Source of the DNA: Heterohyrax brucei
Lineage: Eukaryota; Chordata; Mammalia; Hyracoidea; Procaviidae
Assembly: GCA_028571685.1 (NCBI GenBank)
Contig: CM053140.1
Location: forward strand, 24,223,501-24,287,500
Direction: 5' to 3'
DNA length: 64,000 nt
Below the pieces are notes generated by a model, which saw only the letters and a program-made list of their open reading frames with translations, did not search any database and was not told the DNA's origin. Each line of letters starts with the position of its first letter. The first letter of the stretch is position 1. Below are positions 1 to 10,424 of this stretch, one piece after another. The translations under genes were made by a program, and so were the position numbers.

Positions 1-260
1 TTTTCTTTATGACTGAATCTTACTCTGTTGTATGGATATACCACAAGTTATTTATTCATTTGGATGATGATGGACTCTGGAGTCACGTCCACCTTTTGGT
101 TATCGTGAATAGTGAACATTATTCAGTGAACATTAATATATAGTCATCTGCTGTCAAATCTTCTGCACATTCCTATACCTAGGAGTGGAATTTCTGGGTC
201 ATACGATAATCCTAAGTTTAGCTTTTTGAAGAACCATCAAAGTGTTTTTCACAGTGGCTG
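1..260 (-). mobile_element. L1 LINE 3' portion (left part of an interrupted copy)
   Basis: Plus strand reads as antisense of old mammalian L1 (tattgtgaata-like, agtggaatttctgggtcata, ctttttgaagaaccatcaaa, cacagtggctg). Interrupted at 260 and resumes at 1342. Confidence 0.75.
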
Positions 261-1341
261 TGGGAAACGTTGTTGGTGCCCTGGATACCGTCTCAGTCAC
301 TCTTGGCAAGTGGTGGGTAGGTGTAAACCCTCGCGTGAGATCCTATCCCAATGGCTGGGGTGGATCGTCTTATCCCTTATGAGGTCACTGATAGGTTATT
401 ACCAGGGTCCTTCTACCCAACGAACTCCCAAGAGATTCAATTGGAACCCAGTTAGCCAGAGTGAGGTTTTATTAATCAGTTTTGCAAAATCTGGCATGCG
501 AGTCCACAAGGAGACAGGCTAGAGCACGTGGCAAACAGTTCCTTACAAGCCTTCATCCCCTAATGTGCAAGTCCCTCCCCAAGTTCCTTGTTGGCTGAGT
601 ACTATGAGGCTAAACAGTCTTTCCCAGATGTTGCCCAAATCTTCGCCTTTAAGGTTGCTTTCCTGAAAAAGTTTTCTCCCTGTCATGCGTTGAATTGTGT
701 CCCCCCCAAAATATGTGCAGCCGTGTGGCTGGGACATGATTCCCAGTATCTTGGGACTGTCCTCCATTGTGTGGTTTCGCTAAACTGTGTGCTAAAGGAG
801 CTATAAATTCCTGCATAGAATTACTTCCTTGCTCTGCAGTAGGGGGAGTTTCCCTGGAGTGTGGCTTGCCCCACCCTTAATGCTTTTAGCCTGCAAGACA
901 TAAAAGGAAACAGGAACAAAGAGAATTAAGAGCCTCGCACCATCAAGAAATGTGCACCGGGAGAAGAGTGCGTCCTTGAGACCTGAGGTTCCTGCGCCAG
1001 GACACTCCCTGGACAAAGACTGATGCAATACCGGACTTTCCTCCAGAGCCAACAGGGGGAAAGCCTTTCCCTGGAGTGGACACCCTGAATATGGACTTGC
1101 AACCTACCAGACTGCGTAAGAATAAACCTTCCTTTGTTAAAGCCATCCACTCTGTGGTATTTCTGTTAGAGCGGCACTAGCTGACTGAAACACTCCCCCT
1201 TCCCTTTTATCCCCTAATTCATTCTGTTTGCCAACACATTCCCCAGGTACGTGGGCTCTGTAGTTGCCACTTAACCTAATAGTTGTTTCTTACTCTAGCC
1301 TTTGTTCCCCTTATTCTGAAGACGGACCATTTTGAAATTTG
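261..1341. mobile_element. 1.08-kb compound insertion inside an L1
   Basis: The L1 stops at tttttcacagtggctg (245-260) and restarts with tttttcacagcggctg (1342-1357), a 15/16 direct repeat that looks like a target-site duplication. The insert consists of an unrecognised element (261-680 and 1193-1341) carrying a MaLR-like LTR. I do not recognise the outer element. Confidence 0.5.
681..1192 (+). mobile_element. MaLR-like LTR, sense orientation
   Basis: Begins TGTCATGCGTTGAATTGTG followed by a C-run and CAAAATATG, ends CTGACTGAAACA (TG...CA). Carries AATAAA at about 1124. Its last 120 bases are the reverse complement of the antisense copies that begin TGTCTTAGTCATCTAGTGC elsewhere in the window. 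Confidence 0.75.
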
Positions 1342-1465
1342 TTTTTCACAGCGGCTGGACAAAGTTTTTGTACCCATCAGCAGTGGATAAAGGTCCCAAC
1401 TTCTTGGCATCCTCACCATCACTTTTCTTTTTAATAGCCATCCTAGTTTGGGTGACCACTACCCA
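1342..1465 (-). mobile_element. L1 LINE, right part of the interrupted copy
   Basis: Continues antisense L1 (cagcggctggacaaag, cccatcagcagtggataaa) directly after the insertion. Confidence 0.7.
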
Positions 1466-1484
1466 TCTGTCTGTTGTTGTCCTG

Positions 1485-1890
1485 TGGTAGCTTGTGTGTT
1501 GTTCCAATGCTGGAAGCTATGCCACTAGTATCTCAAATACCAGCAGGGTCACCCGTGAAGGGCAGGTTTCAGGGGAGCTTCTAGACTAAGATGGACGAGG
1601 AAGAAAAGCCTGGCAATCTACTTCCAAAAATCAGCCAATGAAAACTATATGGATCACAACAGAACATTGCCCAACTGCTTTTGGACAAACTTTCAGGAGG
1701 GATCAATTGCTAGAGGAGGATGTTGTGTTTGGTAGAGGGCCAGTGAGGGCGCAGGAGACCCTTGGCAAGGTGAACTAGCAGAGTAGCTACAGTGATGGAC
1801 TATACTCATGCTGGCCACCATAAATATAATGGAGGACCAGGCAGAAGGTCAGCATGAGTCAGTGTTGACTGTACAACGGCTATCTATCTA
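1485..1890 (+). mobile_element. RTE/SINE composite repeat
   Basis: gtggtagcttgtgtgttg, gctggaagctatgccact, actaagatggacgaggaag and cagccaatgaaaac are the internal block also seen at 13540 and, in antisense, at 8115 and 25610. It shares the gcttccagactaagac core with the tRNA-Gly-headed SINEs. Confidence 0.6.
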
Positions 1891-2032
1891 TCATCTGTCT
1901 ATGTGTCTATCATCTCTCCATCCATCTATTACCTGTCTGTCTATCAGGGTGAATTAGTAACTTATTGTCTCACTTTTGATGCTTCGTCTGTTCTCACACT
2001 CCATCCATCCATCCTCATTTGTCTATCTGTCT
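1880..2032 (+). repeat. Degenerate ATCT/ATCC simple repeat
   Basis: Runs of tctatc, tccatcc and tgtctatc units abut the mariner on its left. The mariner target TA lies in this tract. Confidence 0.8.
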
Positions 2033-2033
2033 A

Positions 2034-3319
2034 CAAGATCTGACAATTAAGTTCACAAACTTGCTACTGCTTATGTTGGCAGCACTGTACAAACTACTTT
2101 GTAAGGTTTCATAACCTTGGCATATCAGTGTCTCACAGCTGTGTTCATGTCAATGTGTGGCAGTTTCTTTCTGAGTGGTGTTCATTAATGTTGTGTGTTT
2201 CTGTGTGCTGTCATGAGAATGCTGGAGCTTGAATTAGAGCAATGAACAAACACTAAGTTTCTTGTTAAACTTGGCAAGAGTGGAAGTGAAATCAGGGGCA
2301 TGTTACTCCAAGTTTATGGGGATAAGGCCATGAAGAAAACAGCAGTGTACAAATGTATTAAACATTTTTATGAGGGGAGAGAAAGTGTCACTGATGAAGA
2401 GAGGTCAGGGTGGCCAGTAATGAGCAGAACTGATGAAAACATTGCAAAAATTCATCGAATTGTGAGTCAAAATCATCTGTTGACTGTGAGAATCATAACA
2501 GACCAAGTAAATATCGACAGAGAAACAGTTAAGAAAATCTTAACTAAAAATCCTGGTATGACAAAGGTGTGTGTAAAAATGGTCCTGAAGGAGCTCACCA
2601 ATAGACAAAAATAAAGGGGAGTCAAAATTCTCCAAGACCCTTTGGAGAGGCAAGACGATGTTACCACTGGTGATAAAACATAGGGGTACCAATATGACCC
2701 TGAAACAAAGTGTCTAAGTACACAGTGGAAGTCAGACAACTCTCCACAAAACCAAAAAGTGTCTGTCAGTCTAAATCAAGAGTCAAAACAACGCTGTTAA
2801 TCTTTTTGATATCAGAGGGGTTCATTATGAATTTGTGCCAACTGGACAGCTAACCAAATGTACTATTTCGAAGTGTTGAAAAGGTGGTGTGAAAAAGTTA
2901 GACAAAAACAACCTGAACTTTTCGCCAATAACTGATGGCTCTTGCCTCATGACAATGCATCAACTCACACAGCACTGTTTGTGAGGGAGCTTTTAGCCAG
3001 TAAACAAACAATAGTGTTGGAATACCCTCCCTACACACTTGTTCGGGCCCCCAATGACTTTTTTTCTTTACCTAAACATAAAGGAAATATTGAAAGAAAG
3101 ACATTTTGATGACATTCAGGATATCAGTGGTAATACAACAGCAACTCTGATGGTCGTTTCAGAAAAAGAGTTCCAAAATTGCTTTGAAAGGTGGACTAAA
3201 TGATTTGGGTGCACAGCTTCACAAGAGGAGTACTTCGAAGGTGACCATAGTGATATTCAGCAATGAGGTATGTAGCACTTGTTCTAGGATGAGTTCACAT
3301 ACTTCATTGGCAGGCATCG
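2034..3319 (+). mobile_element. mariner DNA transposon, 1286 bp, both ends present
   Basis: Flanked by TA on both sides (2032-2033 and 3320-3321). The ends are imperfect inverted repeats: ctgacaattaagttcac on the left against ctgccaatgaagtatgtgaac on the right read in reverse complement. About 1.28 kb is the usual full length for the family. It encloses one degraded transposase gene. Confidence 0.9.
2225..3210 (+). pseudogene. Degraded mariner transposase
   Basis: The longest intact piece (2300-2614, 104 residues) is the N-terminal helix-turn-helix DNA-binding region, with KTAVYKCIKHFYEGRESVTD and NIDRETVKKIL. A TGA interrupts it upstream near 2244 and a TAA at 2612-2614. Downstream, the first catalytic Asp survives in TGDKT, but the Trp after it is a stop (near 2681), the second survives in PHDNAS, and the third position of the D,D34D triad reads Val in PYTLVRAPND where the family has Asp. 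Dead. Confidence 0.85.
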
Positions 3320-3390
3320 TATCTCTCTCTTTCTCTCTCTCTCCACCTACCTAGGTAAACTACCTACCTACCTACCTACCTACATCTATG
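3320..3390 (+). repeat. TCTC and CTAC simple repeats
   Basis: A tctctctc run is followed by seven ctac units; this adjoins the right end of the mariner. Confidence 0.85.
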
Positions 3391-3916
3391 TGAAGTGTTA
3401 TCTCACTATCCCTCTTGTGATGCCTCCTCTGTTCTCACACCCCTCTATGGGATGTCTCTGAACTTTCTTCTCTCCTCTACCTCCACTATACTTCTAGTCC
3501 TCCGGTGACTCCCTTCACAATCCTCATACGAGATACTGGGACTTTCCTTCTCCCGGTCTGTCATGTACTTTTCAAGACTGCAGACAAATGGAGTGTTGAC
3601 TGAGAGAGAGAGAGAGACAAAGCCACAGGGATTCATTCCATACTCTGATAACACAGCTCCTCTGGCAGAGTTTTAGGCATTTGACATGGAATTGTCTGGA
3701 GGCTCAGGGGGAAAGAACACATAAAAGATGTGAAAACACAGAAAGCCACTACTTCATTTGACCCTTGGCAATCCCCTTTCCACTTCTCACCTTGTTTTTT
3801 TCAATGCTGCAGCCTCTGTGTGGACAAACTCTTAAAAGTTTTTAACTGATGATTAGGGAGAACCTAAGGAAAATAGATTCAGATGGTAGTACAGGAAAAA
3901 ATCAGACACCTAGCTT
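3391..3916. other. Unassigned intergenic sequence
   Basis: No coding, RNA or repeat feature recognised apart from a short (ga) run at about 3602-3616. Confidence 0.5.
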
Positions 3917-4215
3917 ATAGTTGTAGTGGGTTAGAGAGTTGGACCCCGAAAGATACGTCTACCTGGATCTCAAAATGAGATCATCCTAGATTATTTGAGT
4001 ATGCCCTAAGTCCAATGACAAGTGGAAGACATACAAGGAAGAAGCTGGGTGAAGACAGGCAGAGACTGAACAAACCCAGAAATACCTGGAGCCACCGGAA
4101 CGTGGAAGAGACCAGGAGTGATCCTTCCCTAGAGCCTCTGGAGGGAGACTAGCTACCTGGATTTCAGATTTCCTATACCTAGAACTGAGAGAGAATAAGT
4201 GTCTCATTTGAAGCC
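3917..4215 (+). mobile_element. Old MaLR-type LTR fragment
   Basis: Contains gatctcaaaatgagatcatcc, cctggagccaccggaacgtgg, ccctagagcctctggaggga and gaactgagagagaataag, the conserved 3' half of a widespread mammalian LTR. Same type as 7950-8752. Confidence 0.6.
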
Positions 4216-4384
4216 ATCAGAGGACACTCATACAAAAGTACCTGACCCTTAAGTCTAGGTCCCCTCACTATCTCTGACCTGTTTCCATGAGACATTCTCT
4301 GTCACCTACACACACGGCAGGCACCTCTTCAAAGCTTACAGAGCAGAACCAGAAAGAAGGACAGTTCCTTCTTCCATTCCGGGA

Positions 4385-4504
4385 TGTTAAGACTATCTTC
4401 ACCTTTTGACTATTGGGAATAGTGCTGCAGTGAAAGCAGGAATGTCTATTTATATTCCTGCTTTCAATTAGCTTGGGAATACTTTTAGGAGTGAGATTGC
4501 TGGG
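4385..4504 (-). mobile_element. L1 fragment, left of an inserted ERV LTR
   Basis: Antisense L1 (gactattgggaatagtgctg, gagtgagattgctgg), broken exactly where the LTR begins. Confidence 0.7.
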
Positions 4505-5058
4505 TGTGATGGTTAAGGTCATGTGATAGCTTACCTGAGCCATGATTTTCAATGATTTGGCAATTGTGTGATGTTGTGATCTCTTCCATGATGAGATTTG
4601 ATGTAATGTGATCACTTCCATGATGGGATCTACTGTGATTAGCCAATCAGTTGAAAATGAGTTTCCTTAGGGGTGTGGTCCCTGCTGAATGTAAGTGTAC
4701 ATCCTTGCAAGGTTTGTAGGCTTTTGCTGGCTCTGGATCCTGCAACTGACTCCCTAATTCACCTGACTTCTACTCCTTGAGTCTCGAGCTAGAAGCTTAC
4801 CTTTGGTCTTGCCTGCCAATCTTGGGATTTTTTTAGTCTTCAGTCTGGGAGCAACAGCCCTGCTCTCTGACCTGTCAATCTTGGGTTCACCAGCTCCTGC
4901 GGCTACATGAATCAGGAGGAGACCCCAGCCTGACCCATGGACTTGAGATGTTACAGCATCTATGACCTCGTGATCCATTTCCTTGGTTTAAATCTCTCTA
5001 TGTATGTTTTCATATGCATTCCAGTTCTGCTTCTCTAGTGATCCCAGCCTAAGGCACA
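4505..5058 (+). mobile_element. Solo ERV LTR inserted in an L1
   Basis: TGTGATGGTTAAG at the left, CTAAGGCACA at the right. The L1 reads gattgctgg before and ggatcatatgg after, so the LTR splits the usual L1 word gctggatcatatgg. Shares segments (atcacttccatgatg, gctctggatcctgcaactg, cttgagtctcgagctagaag) with the ERV 3' LTR at 45892-46335. Confidence 0.7.
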
Positions 5059-5215
5059 GGATCATATGGCATCTTTGCCCATTCTTTGGCCATCTACCAA
5101 CATTTTGATAGCGATTATGAATAAAATTTTGATGGTTTTTTTTGTTGTTTTGTTTCCTTCTACTTTTTCTGGATCTTCCAAATTTGCTACAGTGAACAGG
5201 CATTCCCTTGACCAT
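5059..5215 (-). mobile_element. L1 fragment, right of the solo LTR
   Basis: Continues the antisense L1 with ggatcatatggcatc; ends in T-rich sequence. Confidence 0.6.
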
Positions 5216-5371
5216 AAACACGTAAGTCATTAAGATTTCATTCCTAACTTCACCCCTGCCCCATGCTCCCTAAATGATGCTCGTAAGAGGTGGATGCCCA
5301 TCCTCCACAGAACTGGGCCACATGTCTCTTTCCAGTGCTCTACAAGACCTGTACTTAACACTGTAACACCC

Positions 5372-5501
5372 TGTCTTAGCCATCTAGTGCTGCAATAACA
5401 GAAATACCACAAGTGGATGGCTTTAAAGAGAAATTTATTTTCTCACAGTCTAGTAGGCTAGAAGTCCAAGTTTAGGGGATTTGCTCCAAGGAAAGGCTTT
5501 C
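5372..5501 (-). mobile_element. Truncated MaLR-like LTR
   Basis: TGTCTTAGCCATCTAGTGC start, cut off after about 130 bases by a second copy of the same family in the same orientation. Confidence 0.75.
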
Positions 5502-5999
5502 TGTCATAGTCATCTAGTGCTGTTATAACAGAAATACTACAAATGGATGGCTTCAATAAGGGAAAATTGATTGTCTCGCAGTCTAGTTGGCTAGATGTCC
5601 AAATTCAGGGTGCCAGCTCCAGGTAAAGGCTTTCTCTCACTGTCAGCCCTGGATGAAGCTCCTTCTCATCAATGTTGCCCTGGACTAGGAGCTTCTTTGC
5701 TCAGGAACTCCGAATCCAAAGGCCATGCTGTGCTCCTTGGGCTTCTTTCTTGGGTATCTCTGCTTGCTTCCCTTTCCTTTTGTCTTGTATGAGAGAAAAG
5801 GTGGTGCAGGCCACACCCCAGGGAAACTCCCTTCGTATTGGATCAGTGACGTGACCTTAGCAACGGTGTTACAATCCCACCCTAATCCTCTTTAAGATAA
5901 AATTATAGTTGCAGAATGGAGGACAATCACACAATACTGGGAATCATGGCCTAACAAAGTTGACACATTGTTTTGGGGGACACAATTAAATCCATGGCA
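5502..5999 (-). mobile_element. MaLR-like LTR, complete
   Basis: TGTCATAGTCATCTAGTGC at left, ATCCATGGCA at right, with the family's agtctagttggctag, ccacaccccagggaaactcc and gggggacacaatt blocks. Sits immediately behind a truncated copy of itself. Confidence 0.85.
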
Positions 6000-6001
6000 G
6001 G

Positions 6002-6135
6002 GAAGAAATCCTGGTGGCGTAGTAGTTAAGTGCTACTGCTGCTAACCCAAAGATCGGCAGTTCAAATCCACCAGGTGCTCCTTGGTAACTGTATGGGAAA
6101 GTTCTACTTGGTCCTGTAGGGTTGCTACAAGTTGT
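6002..6135 (+). mobile_element. AfroSINE
   Basis: tcctggtggcgtagtagttaag (A-box region), gcagttcaaatccaccag (B-box) and ctgtagggttgctac; starts right after the LTR. Confidence 0.85.
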
Positions 6136-6304
6136 GTGCTTGTCTTCTTGGGCAAGATGCTACGGATTGTGGGTCAGAGTTCTGTTTCTAATATGTGGTC
6201 TGGTCATTACCATTTCAGTCTTTTACTTCAGGGTAGACGTATCAATGGGAAGCAGATGGCACAATCAAACTGGGGAAGTTTGAAGATGGTCTTATAAGGG
6301 TGAA

Positions 6305-6475
6305 AGTTCCTAGATGATTCAGTTCAGAAACAGTTAAGCACTTGGCTGCTAACCAAAAGATGAAAAGTTTTAGTCTACCCAAAGGTGCCTCAGAAGAAAG
6401 ACCAAGAGATCTAATTCTTTAATAATGCTACTCTGACACACAAGTCAGAACTGACTAACACAACTGGTTTAACAA
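6305..6475 (+). mobile_element. AfroSINE, second subfamily
   Basis: Divergent body with gctgctaaccaaaaga and the cctcagaagaaag...ctactctgacacacaagtcagaactgac tail that marks the cctcagaagaaag subfamily. Confidence 0.65.
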
Positions 6476-6539
6476 ACCATGTACATACTGTGTCACAAGA
6501 GTGACTTTTCAATGTTTTAAGTGATCATATGTAACCTAA

Positions 6540-7345
6540 AAGTGATAATGCAGGATATTCTGGATTCATAAGAAGATGTGGAACCAGGGATATCATTGCA
6601 GATGTCATACGGATCTGGGCTGAAAGTAGACCATACCAGAAAGATATTTATGCATGTTTTATTGACTATGCAAAGGCATTTAACTGTGTGGATCATAACA
6701 AATTATGGATAACATTGCAGAGAATTCCAGAATACTTAATTGTGCTCATGGGGAACCTGCACAATCATCAATGCCTATGGAAGCAACAGTCAAGAAATCA
6801 AACTACTTATTGCACTGGGCAAATCTGCCATAAACAACAACAAAAACAAAAAAAAAACAACTCTTTAAAGTTTTGAAAAGCAAAGATGTCACCTTGAAGA
6901 CTAAGGTGGGCCTGACACAAGCCGTGATGTCTTCAATCTCCTCATATGCACAGGAAAGCTAGGTGATGAAGAAGGAAGATCGGAGAAGAACTGAAGCCTT
7001 TGAATTGTGCTGGTGAAGAATAGTGAGTACACCACGGACTGCCAAAAGGACAAACAAACCTGTCCCAGAGGAAGTACAACCAGGAGGTTCCTTGGAAGGA
7101 AGGATGGCAAGACCGTGTCTCACATACTTGGGACACGGTATCAGGAGAGATCAGTCCTGGAGGAGGACATTATGTTTGGTAATGGAGAGGGCCAGTGAGA
7201 AAGAGAGAGGCAGTCACTAAGATGGACTGACACAGAAACTGCAACAGCAAGGTCCAGCTTAAGAACAATGCCGAGGATGGCACAGGACCTGGCAGCGTTT
7301 CATGCAGACCCAACTTGACCACACGTAGCAACAGCAACAATACAA
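6540..7345 (+). mobile_element. RTE-clade LINE, internally deleted
   Basis: The RT block reads FIDYAKAFNCVDHNKLWITL (about 6655-6715), the Y-AKAFD-VDH motif of RTE reverse transcriptases. A deletion near 6780 joins it to the 3' end: tcaagaaatcaaac, caaagatgtcaccttgaagac, gaagtacaaccagg, gatggcacaggacctggcag. No intact ORF. Confidence 0.8.
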
Positions 7346-7349
7346 GGGT

Positions 7350-7440
7350 GGTAAGTCCATCAGAAGAAAGTCCTGGCAACTGATCATTGAAAACTCTGTG
7401 GAGTACAGTTGTACTCCGACACCCATGGGGTCCTCTGTGT
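7350..7440 (+). mobile_element. AfroSINE 3' fragment
   Basis: catcagaagaaagtcctggc ... agtacagttgtactccgacacccatggggtc; 5' part missing. Confidence 0.6.
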
Positions 7441-7454
7441 ATTTGTTTTCGTAA

Positions 7455-7645
7455 GAGTATGATGATGTTAGCTGTGGTCGAGTCGATTCAGACTCCTGGA
7501 GACTCCATGAAAAGAGTACAGCTGTTCCACAGAGTATTTTCTTGGTTGTAATCTTAATGGAAGTCAGTTGCCAGGACTTTTCTTTTGCAGTACAACTGAC
7601 TAGGTTCAAATCACCAACCCTTAAGTAGCCAGCGAGTGCCAACTG
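7455..7645 (-). mobile_element. AfroSINE, third (long) subfamily
   Basis: Antisense: gtggtcgagtcgattcagac, ttggttgtaatcttaatggaag, ttcaaatcaccaaccctt. The longer subfamily with the gtaatcttaacggaag block. Confidence 0.65.
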
Positions 7646-7949
7646 CACCACACAGAGACCTGGGGCATGATGAGGAGTAAGGAAACTGCGAAGGATAGCA
7701 CAGTACCTGGGGCCTAGCGGCCAGGGAGCTGTCACTGCCCCTGCACAGAAGAGACAGAAGGAAGAGTTAGACCAGGGCCTAGAGCATTCGCCGGCCAGGA
7801 GCTGTGACCTTCTGCCTAGGGGAGCAGCCAATCGACAACGTGAGCACAGGGAGGGACCCGAGGGAACAATCCCTCTGGGCTCCCTCTCCTTCATCCCTTT
7901 GATCCTCTGCAAGGGCTTCCCTTTGGCTGAAGCCAGAAGTCAGAACGTT
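7646..7949. other. Unassigned intergenic sequence
   Basis: No feature recognised. A 217-codon minus-strand frame across 7259-7912 runs through SINE remnants and is rejected as coding. Confidence 0.5.
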
Positions 7950-8752
7950 AAGTGTTGTGTGTTGTGTCTCCCCCTCCAATAAGATATGTTCGAATCCTAA
8001 CACCCGGTACCTGTGAACGTGACCATTTTTGGAAACTGGGTCTTGATGAAATTAAGTTAAGATGAGGTCATAGTGGATTAGAGTGGTCCCTAATACAGTG
8101 ATCCGGGTCCTTGTATTGTGGTTAATTGCCATCAAGTTGGTTCTCACTCATGGTGACTCCATGTGTAACGTAATGTAACGTAACGTAACATGCTCAGTTC
8201 TGAGCCAGCTTCCTAATCATTGTCGTGCTCAAGCCATGTATTCTGAGTGCCTTCCAACCTAGAGGGCTCATCTTGTGGCACTATATCAAACAATAATCTG
8301 TCGTGACCTCTAGTGTTTTCATTGGCTGATTTCTGGAAATGGACCACCAGTTCTTTCTTCCTACTCTATCTCTGAAACCTGTCCACCATGGGTGACCCCA
8401 CTGGGATTGAAATACTGCTGGCATAGCTTCTGGCCTCACCAGAACACCTGTCACCAGAGTATGACACACTGACAGTGGACACTGACATGCACAGAGGGAA
8501 AGTTGTCATGTGAAGACAGAGACAGAGATTGAAGTGACGCAGCTACAAACCAAGAAATGCCAGCTACCACTAGAATCTGGAGGCAAAGAAGGATTCTTCA
8601 CGAGAAACTTCAGAGGGAGCACGGCCCTGCCAGTGCCTGGATTTCAGGCTTCTGGCCTCCAGAACTGTGAGAGAATAAACTGTCCACTGCTTTAAGCTGC
8701 CAAGTTTGTGGCAGTTTGTTACAGCAGCTCCAGGGAGCTGATTTAGCTAGGA
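7950..8752 (+). mobile_element. Old MaLR-type LTR split by an RTE/SINE composite
   Basis: Left part: gttgtgtctccccctccaa, cctaacacccggtacctgtgaa, gatgaggtcatagtgg. Right part from about 8480: tcatgtgaagacagagacag, agcacggccctgccagtgcc, ctccagaactgtgagagaa. A different repeat occupies about 8115-8480. Confidence 0.7.
8115..8480 (-). mobile_element. RTE/SINE composite, antisense
   Basis: gtggttaattgccatcaagttgg, a gtaacgtaac pentamer run (8169-8188), tttcattggctgatttctgg, tgaaatactgctggcatagc. Inserted into the LTR; resembles 25610-26035. Confidence 0.6.
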
Positions 8753-8880
8753 AGCTTGCCAGTGTAATCTCTGAGGTTGGGGGTACTGTGACAGAGAATG
8801 AGGTGGAATTTAGGATGGTCTGGGTGTCTGGCATCATTTCTCACTGAGGCGGAGTTCCTGTTCCTCAAAATTTGCATTTG

Positions 8881-9215
8881 TTGTTGTTAGGTACCATTGA
8901 GTTGATTCCAACTCACAGAGACGCTATGTACGCTGTCGCATTCTGGGTCATCCTCACAGGATCATTGTTATGCTTGAGCTCATGGCGCCGCCACGGTGTC
9001 AGTGTATCTCATTGAGACTCCTCCTCTTTTTTGCCAACCCTCTGCTTTATCAAGCATGATATTCTTCTCCAGGAACTAGTCTCTGATGACGTGTCCAAAG
9101 TACATGAGACAAGGTTTCATCACCTTTGTTTCTAAGAAGCAATTTTGGCCATACTTCTTCTGAGTCAGATTTGTTCATTCTTCTGGCAGTCTGTGATATA
9201 TTCACTATTCTTCAC
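8881..9215 (-). mobile_element. RTE LINE 3' end
   Basis: Antisense RTE: gttgttaggtaccattgag, tcatcctcacaggatcattg, tttatcaagcatgatattc, tctccaggaactagtctctg, cttctggcagtctgtgatat. Confidence 0.75.
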
Positions 9216-9345
9216 TTTTACAGCCAGAGAAACCGAGGCTTGGAGAAGTTAAGCAGACTTTCCTAAGCTTATAGCATTAATTAGCAGGGGAAGCGGAGCT
9301 CAAACCCGGGTAGCTGGAATCCAGCAGTGTACCGATGCACACAGT
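9210..9345 (-). mobile_element. MIR SINE fragment
   Basis: gccagagaaaccgaggcttgg, gagaagttaagcagac, gagctcaaacccgggtagc: core and downstream part of antisense MIR. Confidence 0.65.
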
Positions 9346-9449
9346 GTTAATAAAGCTTGTTGACCAGCTAATCACAGGGCCGCTGGGAAGAAACCGACTC
9401 AGTGGCAATGGGTGTGGTTTGGTTTGAACTAATCAAGTGAAGCAAAGAT

Positions 9450-9945
9450 GCTAACTAAGCTAAGAGTCACCTTGAAGACTAAGGTGCACCTGACCCATCC
9501 CACAGTGTTTTTAGCCACTTCATAAGCATGTAAAAGCTGAACAGTGAAGAAGACCAAAGAAGAACTGATGCCTTTGAATTATCGTGTTGATGAATAATAC
9601 TGTATCATGGGCTGCCAAAAGAACACATAAACTGTCTTGGAAGAAGTACAGACAGAACACTCCTTAGAAGCAAGGATGATGAGACTAGGTCTCACATGCT
9701 GTGGACATGTTATCGGGAGAGACAGCACCTTGGAGAAGGACATCACGCTTGGAAAGGTAGAGGGTCAGCGAAAAAGAGGAAGACCTTCAATGAGATGGAT
9801 GGACCCAGTGGCTGTAACAAGGGGCTCAAGCATCACAACGATTGGGAGGATGATACAGGACTGGACAGTGTTTTGTTCTGTTGTACACAGGGTCGCTATG
9901 AGTTGGCACCAACTCAACAGCCCCTAACTACAATAACAATAATTA
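9450..9945 (+). mobile_element. RTE LINE 3' end
   Basis: gtcaccttgaagactaaggtg, tgaagaataatactg, ggaagaagtacagacagaac, atgagatggatggac, gatacaggactggacagtg, gtcgctatgagttgg, caactaca-type tail. The frames over 9637-10052 are LINE remnants, not a gene. Confidence 0.8.
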
Positions 9946-9961
9946 ATCACAGACATCACTG

Positions 9962-10172
9962 GGTGGTGAGAATGGTGCCAGCGCTCAGTTGCTCACAAAA
10001 AGGTTGGAGGTTCAAGTCCATTCAGAGATGCCTCAGAAGAAACGTCCAGTGATCTAATTCTGAAAAATCTGCTATTGACAACTTTACTGAGCACAGTTGT
10101 ACTATGACGTCCATGGGATCGCCATGAATCAGAGTCAGCTAGACTGTTAATGGTTTTCTTTTTTTTTTTGTA
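9962..10172 (+). mobile_element. AfroSINE, second subfamily
   Basis: ggaggttcaagtccattcag (B-box), gcctcagaagaaacgtccag, ctgctattgacaac, tatgacgtccatgggatcg, ending in a T-run. Confidence 0.75.
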
Positions 10173-10251
10173 AAAAAATAATCGTGAGTTAGGAGGAGAC
10201 TTTCCTCTTTCTGGTAAAATACAGCTAACGTTATTGTTAGTTACTGTGATA

Positions 10252-10422
10252 AAACCAAAAACCAAACCTGTTGCCATTGAGTTGATTCTGATTTGTAGCA
10301 GCCCTATAGGTCACAGTAGAATTGCCTATAAGGTTTCCAAGGAGTGCCTGATAAATTCGAATTGGCAACCTTTTGATTTGCAGCAGTAGCCTTTAACCAC
10401 TGCACCACCAGGTTTTCCAGTT
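10252..10422 (-). mobile_element. AfroSINE
   Basis: Antisense copy from accaaaaaccaaacc to accaccaggttttcc, with ttgagttgattctgatttg and ttaaccactgcacc. Confidence 0.85.
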
Positions 10423-10424
10423 GC

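Noticed and set aside
7259..7912. 217-codon minus-strand frame
   Set aside because: Crosses SINE and RTE remnants; contains repeat-derived peptides and no recognisable domain.
9637..10052. 96- and 118-codon frames
   Set aside because: Both lie in the RTE 3' end, after the region encoding conserved protein domains.
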